Assembly (NCBI GenBank): GCA_900550705.1
Contig: URTG01000001.1
Span: 1 to 41,901 of the forward strand
DNA from: an uncultured Eubacteriales bacterium
GTDB taxonomy: Bacteria > Bacillota > Clostridia > Oscillospirales > Oscillospiraceae
Reading direction: 5' to 3'
Length of the DNA stretch: 41,901 bases
The translations under genes were made by a program, and so were the position numbers. Below, piece by piece: positions 1 through 7,639 of this stretch. Under the pieces are notes generated by a model that did not search any database, was not told the DNA's origin, and worked only from the letters and a program-made list of their open reading frames with translations. Every line of letters begins with the position of its first letter. Position 1 is the first letter of the stretch.

Positions 1-49
1 ACGGATGAGGGTGACCCTCGTACCAGACGCACCGGCCCAAGGGCCAGAT

Positions 50-108
50 AACTCCTACCTCATCCCTCCTAACTCCTAACTTCTAACGTCTGACTCCTAA
101 CTCCTCGT
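50..108. repeat. Degenerate short tandem repeat (CTCCTAACT-like)
   Basis: The segment repeats variants of CTCCTAACT four to five times (on the minus strand AGTTAGGAGTTAGGAG). It overlaps the stop codon and last few codons of the minus-strand GNAT gene, so the C-terminal residues of that protein are encoded in repeat DNA. Two small dyads lie further left: GAGGG/CCCTC at about 8-20 and GGCCC/GGGCC at about 34-46. Neither is followed by a T-run in the minus direction, so I do not call a terminator. Confidence 0.5.
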
Positions 109-984
109 CAAGTCCAGAATCCCCCGCACCATCCTCGTCGCCCGGCTCTCCGGGGCCAGGCGTTGGACCAGCTTGGCGGAGGAGAGGGTCAGGGTGGGGA
201 TTTCTAAAGTAGTATCCCCGGGAAGCTCGTCCACCAGGGCCTGGGCGGCGGCGTGGAGGACGGCCAGGGCGGCGGCGGGGCTGCCGTGGGCGGTGAAGAA
301 CTGGGACAGGACCAGGGCGTGCTCCCCTGCCGGGGAGACGACGGCGCAGGCGATGGGCGCACCGGAGCGGTCCAGAAGGACCACGCTGGCCCGGGGCAGG
401 GCGCGGCGCAGCTCGGAGAGGGAGACATCGGCAATGCGGTTTTCCTCCAGGGTGCGGAGCAGCTGGCGGAGGGCGTAGTCCGGCAGGTCGGCCAGGGCGC
501 GGAGGGCGGCCCCGGCGGGCAGGGGGACGGCCCGCTTCAGCAGGGGGCTGTCGGCCGCCTGGGCCAGGGAGAAGGTCCAGGACACCACCTGGTCCGCCTC
601 CTCCAGCACAAAGCCTGCCTGCTCCAGAAAGGGGGCCAGCCCCTCGACCTGGGGGGAAAACAGGGCGGTGAGACGGCGGACACCGGCCTCGGTCCAGGAC
701 TGGACCGCCTCCAGCAGCTCCATCAGCAGGGTGCCGCCCAGGGCGCGGCGGCGGAAGGCGGGGGCCACATAGAGACTGACCAGCTCCAGGGTGTTCTCAT
801 CCCCGGCGGCCAGACGGGCGCAGACGGCGGCCCGGGCCTCGCCCTCCTCCACCAGGGCCAGGCCGAAGGCGTCGCCGGTCTGGATGGCCTCCACCGCCTC
901 CGCCGTCAGCAGGGGGGCGGTGTGGGCGGCCTGGTCGGGGCCGATGGCGTAGAGGGCCACCGGAGGCAGTGCAGCTTGGGACAT
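97..984 (-). CDS. GNAT-family N-acetyltransferase paired with the upstream putative cargo gene
   Basis: This 295-aa protein has an N-terminal GNAT fold. The stretch LYVAPAFRRRALGG (about residues 71-84) is the beta4/alpha3 acetyl-CoA pyrophosphate-binding motif, in the R-x-x-G/A-x-G form with Ala81 in place of the usual first Gly. Residues about 150-295 form a second, weaker half resembling a degenerate second GNAT-like domain. Family members transfer acetyl from acetyl-CoA to amines; the substrate here is unknown. The start is ATG at 984, with the ribosome binding site AAGGAGGG lying across the stop codon of the preceding gene (997-2673), so translation is coupled to it. A protein of the same length and two-part layout sits at 39426-40274 beside the other candidate effector, which suggests a job tied to cargo (modification, chaperoning or immunity). 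The GNAT call is firm; the partner role is inference. Confidence 0.85.
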   Translation of the reverse strand: MSQAALPPVALYAIGPDQAAHTAPLLTAEAVEAIQTGDAFGLALVEEGEARAAVCARLAAGDENTLELVSLYVAPAFRRRALGGTLLMELLEAVQSWTEAGVRRLTALFSPQVEGLAPFLEQAGFVLEEADQVVSWTFSLAQAADSPLLKRAVPLPAGAALRALADLPDYALRQLLRTLEENRIADVSLSELRRALPRASVVLLDRSGAPIACAVVSPAGEHALVLSQFFTAHGSPAAALAVLHAAAQALVDELPGDTTLEIPTLTLSSAKLVQRLAPESRATRMVRGILDLTRS

Positions 985-996
985 AGTGCTCCCTCC

Positions 997-2673
997 TTAA
1001 ATTTCGGGGTCGAAGTGCCACCATGAGCCGGCGGACTCGTGGAGCAGCTGAGACAGCTCCCGCAGGCCGTCCTGGTCCAGCTTTTTGCCGGTGAGCATGG
1101 ACATGGCCTGCTTGGCATAGGAGTCGCTCATGCCGTCCGGGCTGTTGTACCAGCTGGCCATAGCGACCTCCAGCAGCATCATCCACTGGTAGATGTTGTC
1201 GGCGGTGGTGTGGGTCAGGTCGCACTGGCGGCCGCCGTATTTGTTGCCCACCTCGTCGGTGCGCTGGCCGCCCAGGCTGGAGGCCTTCTCCGCCGTGGCG
1301 TGAATGTCGTGGGTGTGGCCCATCTGATTGGTAACGCCGTAGTGGTCCGACTCCAGGCCCATCAGAATGGCCCCGTAGTGGGAGGCGTCCGCCTCTTTAT
1401 ACATGGAGTAGAAATGGCCGCAGGAGCCGTCGTTCAGGATGGTCTTGCCGCTGATGCCCACGTTGCCCAGGCCGCCGATGGCGCAGTCCATGCCCCGCTG
1501 ACCGACGAGATTGAACAGCACCTTCTTCTCCTTGCTGCCCACGCCGGCCTCGTTGACGGTGCGGCGGCGGATGGAGTGGGTGGAGCTGCCCCGGGGGTTG
1601 TCCTGGGCGGCGTTGTGGTCGGTGTCGGTGAAGAGAATATGATACATGGCCTTCTGGCAGAATTCGCTGTTGGCCCCGTCCCCCTCCTGCCGGGGCAGGG
1701 TGAAGGCCACCCGGGAGCAGTGGCTCAGGGCCACGGCGATGGACTTGTCCCAGTCCTCGCTCCGGGCGCTGCCGTCGGCGTTGCTGGTGACCTTCTGGAA
1801 ATTGGAAATCTGCATCAGCAGCAGCCGCTTGGCGATTTGCACCTGCTGGTAGCGGTTGGCGTTGATGGTCTTCTCCGCGTCGGCATCGGGGTCTGCGGCG
1901 CCGCGGGCGGCGCAGGCCTCCCGGACCACGGCGTAGTCGGGCTTGGTGGTCAGGGTGGCGGTCATAACGGCGGTGGACATGGCCTCGTCCAGCGCCTGGA
2001 AGAATTTTTTTAGGCCGGGGGAGTACTGAAATGCGTCGTCTCGCTGGGCCAGGGACAGGGCCAGGCGCAGGCCGGGGTCCAGCAGCGCACTGACGCCGGG
2101 GCCGGTGCGCTGAATCTGCTGGCAGATGTCCTGGGGGTCGCTGTCCTCGGTGATGTGATAGGTGCGATCCAGCCTGGATATGGCCTGAGAGGCCACGATG
2201 TTCCGCGAGATGCCGTCCAGATTTTCAAAATTGGAGTAGTCCCCGCGGTCCAGCACCTGCTTCAGGGTGTCGCCCCGGGTGAGGGTGGAGTGGGGCAGCG
2301 TCTCGTTGGCCCAGCGCTCCACCCCCTCCCGGGTGCGGAATTGGGGCAGGGTCTTCAGGTCGGCCTCGCTCATCAGCCGCTGCTGGCGGCTCAGAGCCTG
2401 ATAGGCCTTCTTCTGCCGCTTTTTCTCTTTATAGCCCACCCGTTCCGCCCGGGGGACGGGGCCGCCCGCCACAGGGACGTCGGGGGGCAGGGCGGCCAGG
2501 TGGCGGAACATCCCGTCGTACACCGGGGTGTCGGTCTGGACCTGGCGGACCTGCTGGGGGGCCTCCATCACCTGGTTGACCTGCTGCTCCGCCTGCCTTT
2601 GTCGGAGCTCGTGGAGCACCTGCTGGTGCTGCTGTCGGTATTGCTGCATCTGCTCATTGTCGGGGCGCGGCAT
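997..2673 (-). CDS. Putative CIS cargo/effector of unknown fold
   Basis: This 558-aa protein matches no family I recognise. I start it at ATG 2673 (MPRPDNEQMQQ), 10 nt after AAAGGAGC; an in-frame upstream ATG at 2742 lies on top of the candidate promoter. Residues 5-45 are Gln/Arg/Glu-rich and helical, and residues 80-110 are basic (KEKKRQKK). The middle is mainly helical. The C-terminal 180 residues are rich in Gly, His and Cys: DGSCGHFYSM (415-424, with Cys418 and His420) and GHTHDIHA (452-459, with His453, His455 and His458), which could be catalytic or metal-binding. There is no signal peptide or TM segment. It is transcribed away from the CIS operon from a shared divergent region and coupled to a GNAT gene. 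The short Gln/Glu-rich helical head followed by a globular end resembles the layout of the right-hand candidate effector. Cargo function is inferred from position and layout only; a regulator or housekeeping protein remains possible. Confidence 0.55.
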   Translation of the reverse strand: MPRPDNEQMQQYRQQHQQVLHELRQRQAEQQVNQVMEAPQQVRQVQTDTPVYDGMFRHLAALPPDVPVAGGPVPRAERVGYKEKKRQKKAYQALSRQQRLMSEADLKTLPQFRTREGVERWANETLPHSTLTRGDTLKQVLDRGDYSNFENLDGISRNIVASQAISRLDRTYHITEDSDPQDICQQIQRTGPGVSALLDPGLRLALSLAQRDDAFQYSPGLKKFFQALDEAMSTAVMTATLTTKPDYAVVREACAARGAADPDADAEKTINANRYQQVQIAKRLLLMQISNFQKVTSNADGSARSEDWDKSIAVALSHCSRVAFTLPRQEGDGANSEFCQKAMYHILFTDTDHNAAQDNPRGSSTHSIRRRTVNEAGVGSKEKKVLFNLVGQRGMDCAIGGLGNVGISGKTILNDGSCGHFYSMYKEADASHYGAILMGLESDHYGVTNQMGHTHDIHATAEKASSLGGQRTDEVGNKYGGRQCDLTHTTADNIYQWMMLLEVAMASWYNSPDGMSDSYAKQAMSMLTGKKLDQDGLRELSQLLHESAGSWWHFDPEI

Positions 2674-2713
2674 AGGAATCCAGCTCCTTTCCCACAAAGA
2701 ATTCTGTGTCTTG

Positions 2714-2742
2714 ATTATAACGGATTGCGAGGGGCGGCGCAA
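2714..2742 (-). promoter_or_regulatory. Candidate promoter for the minus-strand cargo-GNAT pair
   Basis: Read on the minus strand, a perfect -10 TATAAT (2714-2719) is preceded, after a 17-nt spacer, by TTGCGC (2737-2742), a half-match to TTGACA. It places the transcript start near 2707, about 34 nt before the ATG at 2673. This is a sequence match only. Confidence 0.55.
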
Positions 2743-2846
2743 GAGCGGCGAGACCCCGGAACAGGCCCAAAACCCGCAAATCGTTCTGGGAGAAGAAGTC
2801 CCTCTGCCATTTTTTAGAAGACCTTTAGGAAAAGAAGACGAAAAAA

Positions 2847-2855
2847 TGGTATAAT
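2847..2855 (+). promoter_or_regulatory. Candidate extended -10 promoter of the CIS operon
   Basis: TGGTATAAT is an extended -10 (TG-n-TATAAT) with a perfect hexamer and no good -35; the nearest partial is TTTAGG upstream. The flanking A/T-rich DNA contrasts with the GC-rich genes on both sides. It would give a 5' leader of about 50 nt before the ATG at 2913. It is the only convincing plus-strand promoter I see between here and the terminator at 34943, so it may drive about 32 kb. Confidence 0.6.
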
Positions 2856-2912
2856 ACAGTCGAAAAGCAACAGACAGGCCGGAACCGGCGTGGAGATAAG
2901 GATGGTGCTTCC

Positions 2913-4700
2913 ATGGAAAATAACCAGCTGCTGCCCTTTGAGCGCAATCGCTATTACGTTGGAAAACTGCTGACCTCGGCCGACTTTCAGGCGGAGCAGG
3001 TCTATCACAATCACAAGCGCCGCTTCCTCAACGAGATGCTGTTTGGCAGCGGAATCGTCTGCGGGCTGGATGTGTACAGCCTGGACGACCTGTCCATCAT
3101 GGTGGACTCGGGCGTGGCGATAGACGGCTGCGGCCGGGAGATTGCCCTGGAGACCCCTGTGGTGCGGAAGCTGTCCGCCGTAGAGGGGTTCGAGGGGCTG
3201 GAGACCGAACGGGCCACCCTGTGCCTGCGGTATGAGGAGGAGGCCGTCCACCCGGTGTACACCGTCCGGGGCCAGGAGAGCGGCGAGAGCTATGAGTGCA
3301 ACCATGTCCGGGAGGGCTGGCAGCTCTTTCTGCGGGACAGCAGCGCCGTGCCCCCTGCGGAGCCGCCGGAGCCGGAGTTTCTGTCGGTGGCCCAGCTCTA
3401 CGCCGACCAGGACTACATCGTCACCTGCGCCATGCCCGCCCAGACGCCCTGCGGGGCCGCCGTGCGGTTGGAGGTGCGGGTGCGCCGGGTGGGGGAGAGC
3501 GCCCCGCCCCTCACCCTGAAGACCGCCTTGCAGATGCCCGCCTTTGTGGGGGAGGACGGCGGCCATGAGCTGATGCTGGAGCTGCTGGACCTGGCCCCGG
3601 AGGGCGAGGTGGTCCTGAGCCGGACCCTCATCGCCCAGGCGGCTCCCGCCCCGGAGTCCGTCCTGCTGGCCGATGCCTCCGCCATCCAGGTCCGGGTGGG
3701 AGAGGAGCAGCGGACGGCGGAGGAGAACTTCGCCCTTCGTGTGGCGGTGGTGGAGGCCACGGCGGAGCAGATCGTGGACCACGCGGCGGCCTCCGCCAGC
3801 CTGGAAATGCGGAACGCCGCCGGGGGACAGGACTATGTCCCCCTGGCGGAGATCGTTTTGCAGCGCACCCGGAACGCCTACTTAATGGAGAGCATCCGCA
3901 CCAACGGCGTGCGGCAGTATATCCGCACCGCCGCCTCTGACGCGCTGCGGCAGGAGCTGGCGGGCTGGTTCCGCCTCCCCCGCGCGGCCCAGGCGGCCGC
4001 CCCGGCGGCGGTCCGGACGGAGCCGGCGGCGGAGCGCCGCCCGGAGCCTATCTACGCCACCGGCGTGTGTGAGATCCCCCTGGGGGCCAACCTCCGCCGG
4101 GGCCAGGTGGCCTACTCCGACGAGATCGTCCACGGCCTGGGGCCGGGCACGGTGTTCGTCACCGTGGGGGCGGAATATCTGGCCGACGACCCCAAGCTGG
4201 GAACGGCCGCCCGGAGCACCGTCTACGGCAGCGTGGCCCTGTTCACCCAGGAGCAGGCCCCCACCGTGGCCGCTGAGACGGCGGTGAAGGTGATGAACGA
4301 CCGGGGCAGCTTTGTGGTGGCGGCCCGTCTGCTGGAGGACAGCACCCAGGTGGTCCTCCCGCTGCGGTGGGTGGCCGTGCTGCTGCCCAGCAGCGAGAAG
4401 GAGAGCAAGCTCCAGAAGCTGGCGGGCAAGAGCATTGCCGCCATCCAGCCCACCGTGGTGCTGGCCACCCGGGAGAGCCACTTCTTTAATGTGCGCTTCA
4501 ACAATATGGAGCCCTGTACGCTGACCTACGAGCTGTCGGAAAAGGACTCGGGTGAGATCACCTCCGACGGCATCTACACCGCCCCCGGCCGGGAGGGCGT
4601 GTTTGAAATCCGCATCTCCTGCGCGGAGCAGCCGCTCATCTCCACCTACGCCTACGCCGTGGTGAAGAAGCGGGACGCCCAGGAGGAGGGCCAGATCTAA
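2913..4700 (+). CDS. CIS-associated protein with conserved RYY/DFQ-EQ N-terminus and Ig-like C-terminal end
   Basis: This 595-aa protein begins FERNRYYVGKLLTSADFQAEQ, followed by a Gly-rich GIVCGLDV stretch (about residues 50-57). I recall such N-termini (R-Y-x-x-G-x-x-L-T-x-x-D-F then H-x-x-x-x-R) from accessory proteins encoded in contractile injection system clusters of other phyla. The rest is beta-rich. Residues about 330-360 resemble a linker. The last 80 residues (EKDSGEITSDGIYTAP...) look like a bacterial Ig-like (BIG2-type) domain. There is no signal peptide, so a cytoplasmic particle component is plausible, for example on the baseplate or as a sheath accessory. It is the first gene of the operon, with a modest ribosome binding site (AAGGAT) before the ATG. 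The family assignment is from memory of the motif; the exact role is not known to me. Confidence 0.6.
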   Translation: MENNQLLPFERNRYYVGKLLTSADFQAEQVYHNHKRRFLNEMLFGSGIVCGLDVYSLDDLSIMVDSGVAIDGCGREIALETPVVRKLSAVEGFEGLETERATLCLRYEEEAVHPVYTVRGQESGESYECNHVREGWQLFLRDSSAVPPAEPPEPEFLSVAQLYADQDYIVTCAMPAQTPCGAAVRLEVRVRRVGESAPPLTLKTALQMPAFVGEDGGHELMLELLDLAPEGEVVLSRTLIAQAAPAPESVLLADASAIQVRVGEEQRTAEENFALRVAVVEATAEQIVDHAAASASLEMRNAAGGQDYVPLAEIVLQRTRNAYLMESIRTNGVRQYIRTAASDALRQELAGWFRLPRAAQAAAPAAVRTEPAAERRPEPIYATGVCEIPLGANLRRGQVAYSDEIVHGLGPGTVFVTVGAEYLADDPKLGTAARSTVYGSVALFTQEQAPTVAAETAVKVMNDRGSFVVAARLLEDSTQVVLPLRWVAVLLPSSEKESKLQKLAGKSIAAIQPTVVLATRESHFFNVRFNNMEPCTLTYELSEKDSGEITSDGIYTAPGREGVFEIRISCAEQPLISTYAYAVVKKRDAQEEGQI

Positions 4701-4735
4701 ATTTTTAGAAATACCGCGCCGGAGGGGGGCAGAAC

Positions 4736-5608
4736 ATGGTTTATTACGCGCAGGGAATGGAGCTGGAGGTGGTCTCTCTGATCCTCCGGGGCCGCGCCAA
4801 CGACGTGGCCGTCTGCCGGGACCGGCTGTCGGCCTCCGGCGCGCGCTACACGCTGCTGGCAGTCCACGACCGGGACTGCGCCCGCCGGATGCTCTCCGTT
4901 CTGGAGGACGGGCGGCGGACGGAGGAGAGTCCCTGTCTGCGGTGCTTCGCCCAGAACGAGACCATGCTGTTCCTGTTCCCCTATCGGGAGGAGCGGAAAT
5001 TCTCCGCCTTTGCCGCCGGACAGATGACCAGCCCCTCGGCGGGGGAGACCATCTGCATCCACCTGGTGATGGAGTGCCTGTCCGCCGGGCTGCCCTGGCC
5101 CCTGCTGTATCTGGTGCTGGAGCAGGACGGGGTGCAGATCGCCAAGGACAACACGGTGTATTTCACCCTGAATCTGGACCTGGCGGAGCTGGACCCGGAG
5201 CGGACGGAGCGCAGCTGCGTCTCCCGCTGTGCCCAGATCATGCTGGACCTGCTCAACGGCCCGGTGGCCGGGGGGAAAAAGCCCAAAAAGCTGAAAAGTC
5301 TGGAGCTCATCCGTAAAAAAATGAGCAAAAACGCCTACACCGGCTTTCCAGAGCTGTATCAGGACATCCAGGTCACTGCCCTGCCCCGGGAGAAGCAGTC
5401 GCTGAAAGGCCGGCTGACCGTCTTCTGGCGGGAGAATCGGGACCGGCTGTTCCGTATTCTGCTGGCGGTGTCCATCGTCCTGGCGATACTGGCGGTCATC
5501 GTGCTGGTGTCCCAGCTGGTGTTTGGCGATGTGCCGCTGCTGCGGCTGTTCCGACACACCTTTGATGTGATCGGAACGGAAAATCTTCACCAGGGAGGAC
5601 GGGTATGA
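4736..5608 (+). CDS. Single-TM membrane protein with possible pseudokinase-like cytoplasmic domain
   Basis: This is a 290-aa protein. Residues 1-200 are soluble. One strongly hydrophobic helix (about 240-263, RILLAVSIVLAILAVIV) is followed by 27 residues, with basic residues before it (KLKSLELIRKKMSK and later), so the large domain should be cytoplasmic. The soluble part runs in an order that recalls a protein-kinase lobe: a LLAVHDRD... helix, a beta pair (ETMLFLFPYREER), a helix, then VQIAKDNTVYF and NLDLAEL. It has no glycine loop, catalytic HRD or DFG. That resembles pseudokinase membrane proteins such as EssB/YukC of type VII secretion, but this is pattern reading only. Start: ATG 4736 after GGAGGGG. 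Its stop overlaps the next start by ATGA, so it is coupled to the receptor-like gene. Likely role: linking the injection machine to the membrane or to a signal. Confidence 0.5.
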   Translation: MVYYAQGMELEVVSLILRGRANDVAVCRDRLSASGARYTLLAVHDRDCARRMLSVLEDGRRTEESPCLRCFAQNETMLFLFPYREERKFSAFAAGQMTSPSAGETICIHLVMECLSAGLPWPLLYLVLEQDGVQIAKDNTVYFTLNLDLAELDPERTERSCVSRCAQIMLDLLNGPVAGGKKPKKLKSLELIRKKMSKNAYTGFPELYQDIQVTALPREKQSLKGRLTVFWRENRDRLFRILLAVSIVLAILAVIVLVSQLVFGDVPLLRLFRHTFDVIGTENLHQGGRV

Positions 5609-7602
5609 AACGAATGACTATCCTGCTGGCCCTGCTGCTGGCGGGAATGTTGACCATCACCGGTGTGCTCCCCTGGGGCCTGCCGGAGCCGGAGCAGCTG
5701 GTGGCCGGACCCACCCGGTGGGATAACGGCGACACCCTGGTGGCGGAGAACCGCACCGCCACCTCCCGGCTCTATACCCTCCGGGAGGACAACGTGGTGG
5801 GCCTCTATGAGGAGCCCCGGATTCAGGGCGGCCGGGAGAGCCGCATCGCCCGGGCCCTGGCCACCGGGGAGGGGGCCTGCTTTGTCCGGGTGCTGGACGG
5901 CGGAGCGGACTGGCAGCTGGTGCAGCTGGACCCCGCCGGCAAGGCCCAGGTGCTCCACGCCGACACCTTTGAGGACCCGGTGACCGTGACCGGTCTGCGG
6001 GCGCAGGGGGCGTCCTATTGGATCACCGGCGTGGGGGAAAACCGGGCCATCTTTGTCTATGAGTATAACGAGTCCGAGGGGGTGAAGCTGCGGATGATCC
6101 TGCCCGCCTGGTGGCTGCGGTGGACCGTCTCCGCCGAGTATGACGGCAGGAGTGACCGCATCCGGGCGACCACCGAGCTGGGGGACCACTGCTTTATGAC
6201 CCCCGACGGGGAGCGCACCTATTCCGACGACGCGGCGGAAGCCCCGCTGCCTACCCTCCGCACCCAGGGCGGGGGCTGGCTGCTGTGCAAGCGGACCCCG
6301 CTGCTGGCCGCCGCGCTGCTGTGGCTGCTGGCCGCCGCCGTGGTGACGGCCGCCGTTGTCCTCAGCCGCCGGAGCCGCCTCCTGGCCGACCGGCTGACCG
6401 CAGTGAGCGGCGCGGCCGCGCTGCTGGTCCTGCTGACGGCGGCGGCCGGGGTGTTCGGCACGGTGTGTGCCGCCAGCGGTCTGCTGGCCGCCTGGAACGC
6501 CGGCCGATGGGCGCTGACGGCGGCACTCCTCCTGTGGTTGCTGCTGATGCTGCTGATGCGGATGACCGCCGGGCAGATCACCTGCCCGGTGGCGGCCATG
6601 ACCCGGCAGATGGACCGCATTTCCGACGGGGACCTGACCGCACGGGAGTCCGCCTCCGGCAAGGACGAGCTGTGCCGGATGGACCAGTCCCTTCAGCTCA
6701 TGTGCATGAATCTGTCGGTGCTGAACTATGAATCGGCCAGCACCGTCCGCGCCTACCGCCGCTTTGTGCCCGAGAAAATGGCCCAGCTGCTGGAGCGCCC
6801 GGTGGCGGAGGAGATCCAGCTGGGCGACACCCGCCGCATGACCGGCAATGTGGGCCTGTTCTCCATCGGCAACCGGGCGGAGGCCCGGAACAGCCTGGAG
6901 GATGCCGACTTCGTCCGGTTCGTGAACCACAGCTACGGTATTTTTCACGATTGTATCGCGGGCAATCGGGGCTGGATGCTCTCCGGCGCCCTGAGCCTTT
7001 CTGATATGGAGGCCCTGTTCCCCAACGCAGCGGCCGACGGCGTCCGGGCCGGTCTGGACTTTCTGGGCCGGCTGCGGGTGGGGGCGGAGGAGAAGATCCC
7101 CGAACCCCGGGCCTGCCTGATCCTGCACAAGGCCTCCTTCCTGTACGGCGTGGCCGGGCAGGAGGAGCGGCTGTTCCCCTATCTCTCCTCGGCAGAGCTG
7201 GAATTTCTGGGGAGCTACGCCCCCCGCCTTGACCAGGCCGGGGTGCGGATCGCAGCCACCGAGGCTTATTGGAAGCAGCTGGCCGACGCCGGCTTTGCCG
7301 GGCGGTACATCGGCTTTGTCTCCGCCGGAGAGCGGGGCGGGGCCTACAAGCTCTATGAAATTCTGGATGCCTATCCCGAGCTGGAGCGGGACCTGCGCCG
7401 GGGGTACGACGCCCGGTTCCAGGAGGCCATCAATCTCTTTTACCACAACGACTTCTACCTGGCCCGCAACCTGTTCTCCACCCTGCTGCGGGCCTGCCCG
7501 GGGGACGGAGTGGCCCGCTGGTATCTGTTTGCCTGCGAGCGCTTCTTCAACCAGGAGAGCGGCGAGGAGCCGGATTACAGTCTCTTTGGCGTGGAGGAGT
7601 AA
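5605..7602 (+). CDS. Membrane receptor: extracytoplasmic domain, TM cluster, HAMP, degenerate class III cyclase-like domain
   Basis: This 665-aa protein has an N-terminal TM or signal anchor (residues 3-22), a beta-rich outer domain (about 25-228), three hydrophobic segments (about 232-254, 264-297, 300-320), and a HAMP linker (VAAMTRQMDRISDGDLTAR, about 330-350). Next comes YRRFVPEKMAQLLE with a following QLGD-TRRMTGNVGLFSIGN, the typical entry of a class III adenylate/guanylate cyclase domain. In active cyclases the last part reads LFSDIRGFT; here the metal-binding Asp is Ile/Gly, so catalysis is doubtful. The C-terminus (DARFQEAINLFYHNDFYLARNLF) is the helical TPR-like tail often found after such domains. 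It overlaps the previous gene by 4 nt. I infer a sensor that has lost cyclase activity and signals to the CIS by protein contact. Confidence 0.7.
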   Translation: MKRMTILLALLLAGMLTITGVLPWGLPEPEQLVAGPTRWDNGDTLVAENRTATSRLYTLREDNVVGLYEEPRIQGGRESRIARALATGEGACFVRVLDGGADWQLVQLDPAGKAQVLHADTFEDPVTVTGLRAQGASYWITGVGENRAIFVYEYNESEGVKLRMILPAWWLRWTVSAEYDGRSDRIRATTELGDHCFMTPDGERTYSDDAAEAPLPTLRTQGGGWLLCKRTPLLAAALLWLLAAAVVTAAVVLSRRSRLLADRLTAVSGAAALLVLLTAAAGVFGTVCAASGLLAAWNAGRWALTAALLLWLLLMLLMRMTAGQITCPVAAMTRQMDRISDGDLTARESASGKDELCRMDQSLQLMCMNLSVLNYESASTVRAYRRFVPEKMAQLLERPVAEEIQLGDTRRMTGNVGLFSIGNRAEARNSLEDADFVRFVNHSYGIFHDCIAGNRGWMLSGALSLSDMEALFPNAAADGVRAGLDFLGRLRVGAEEKIPEPRACLILHKASFLYGVAGQEERLFPYLSSAELEFLGSYAPRLDQAGVRIAATEAYWKQLADAGFAGRYIGFVSAGERGGAYKLYEILDAYPELERDLRRGYDARFQEAINLFYHNDFYLARNLFSTLLRACPGDGVARWYLFACERFFNQESGEEPDYSLFGVEE

Positions 7603-7606
7603 CAAC

Positions 7607-7623
7607 CGCCCCGGAGCGGGGCG
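7607..7623 (+). other. Intercistronic hairpin just before a ribosome binding site
   Basis: CGCCCCG-GAG-CGGGGCG forms a perfect 7-bp stem with a 3-nt loop in the 37-nt gap after the receptor gene. It ends 2 nt before the AGGAGG (7626-7631) of the MORN gene and has no T-run, so it is not a terminator. It could protect mRNA ends or hold the ribosome binding site open. Confidence 0.6.
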
Positions 7624-7639
7624 TTAGGAGGTGAGAAAC

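Noticed and set aside
7631..7639. Upstream GTG as the start of the MORN gene
   Set aside because: It overlaps the AGGAGG motif itself; GTG 7640 has correct spacing.
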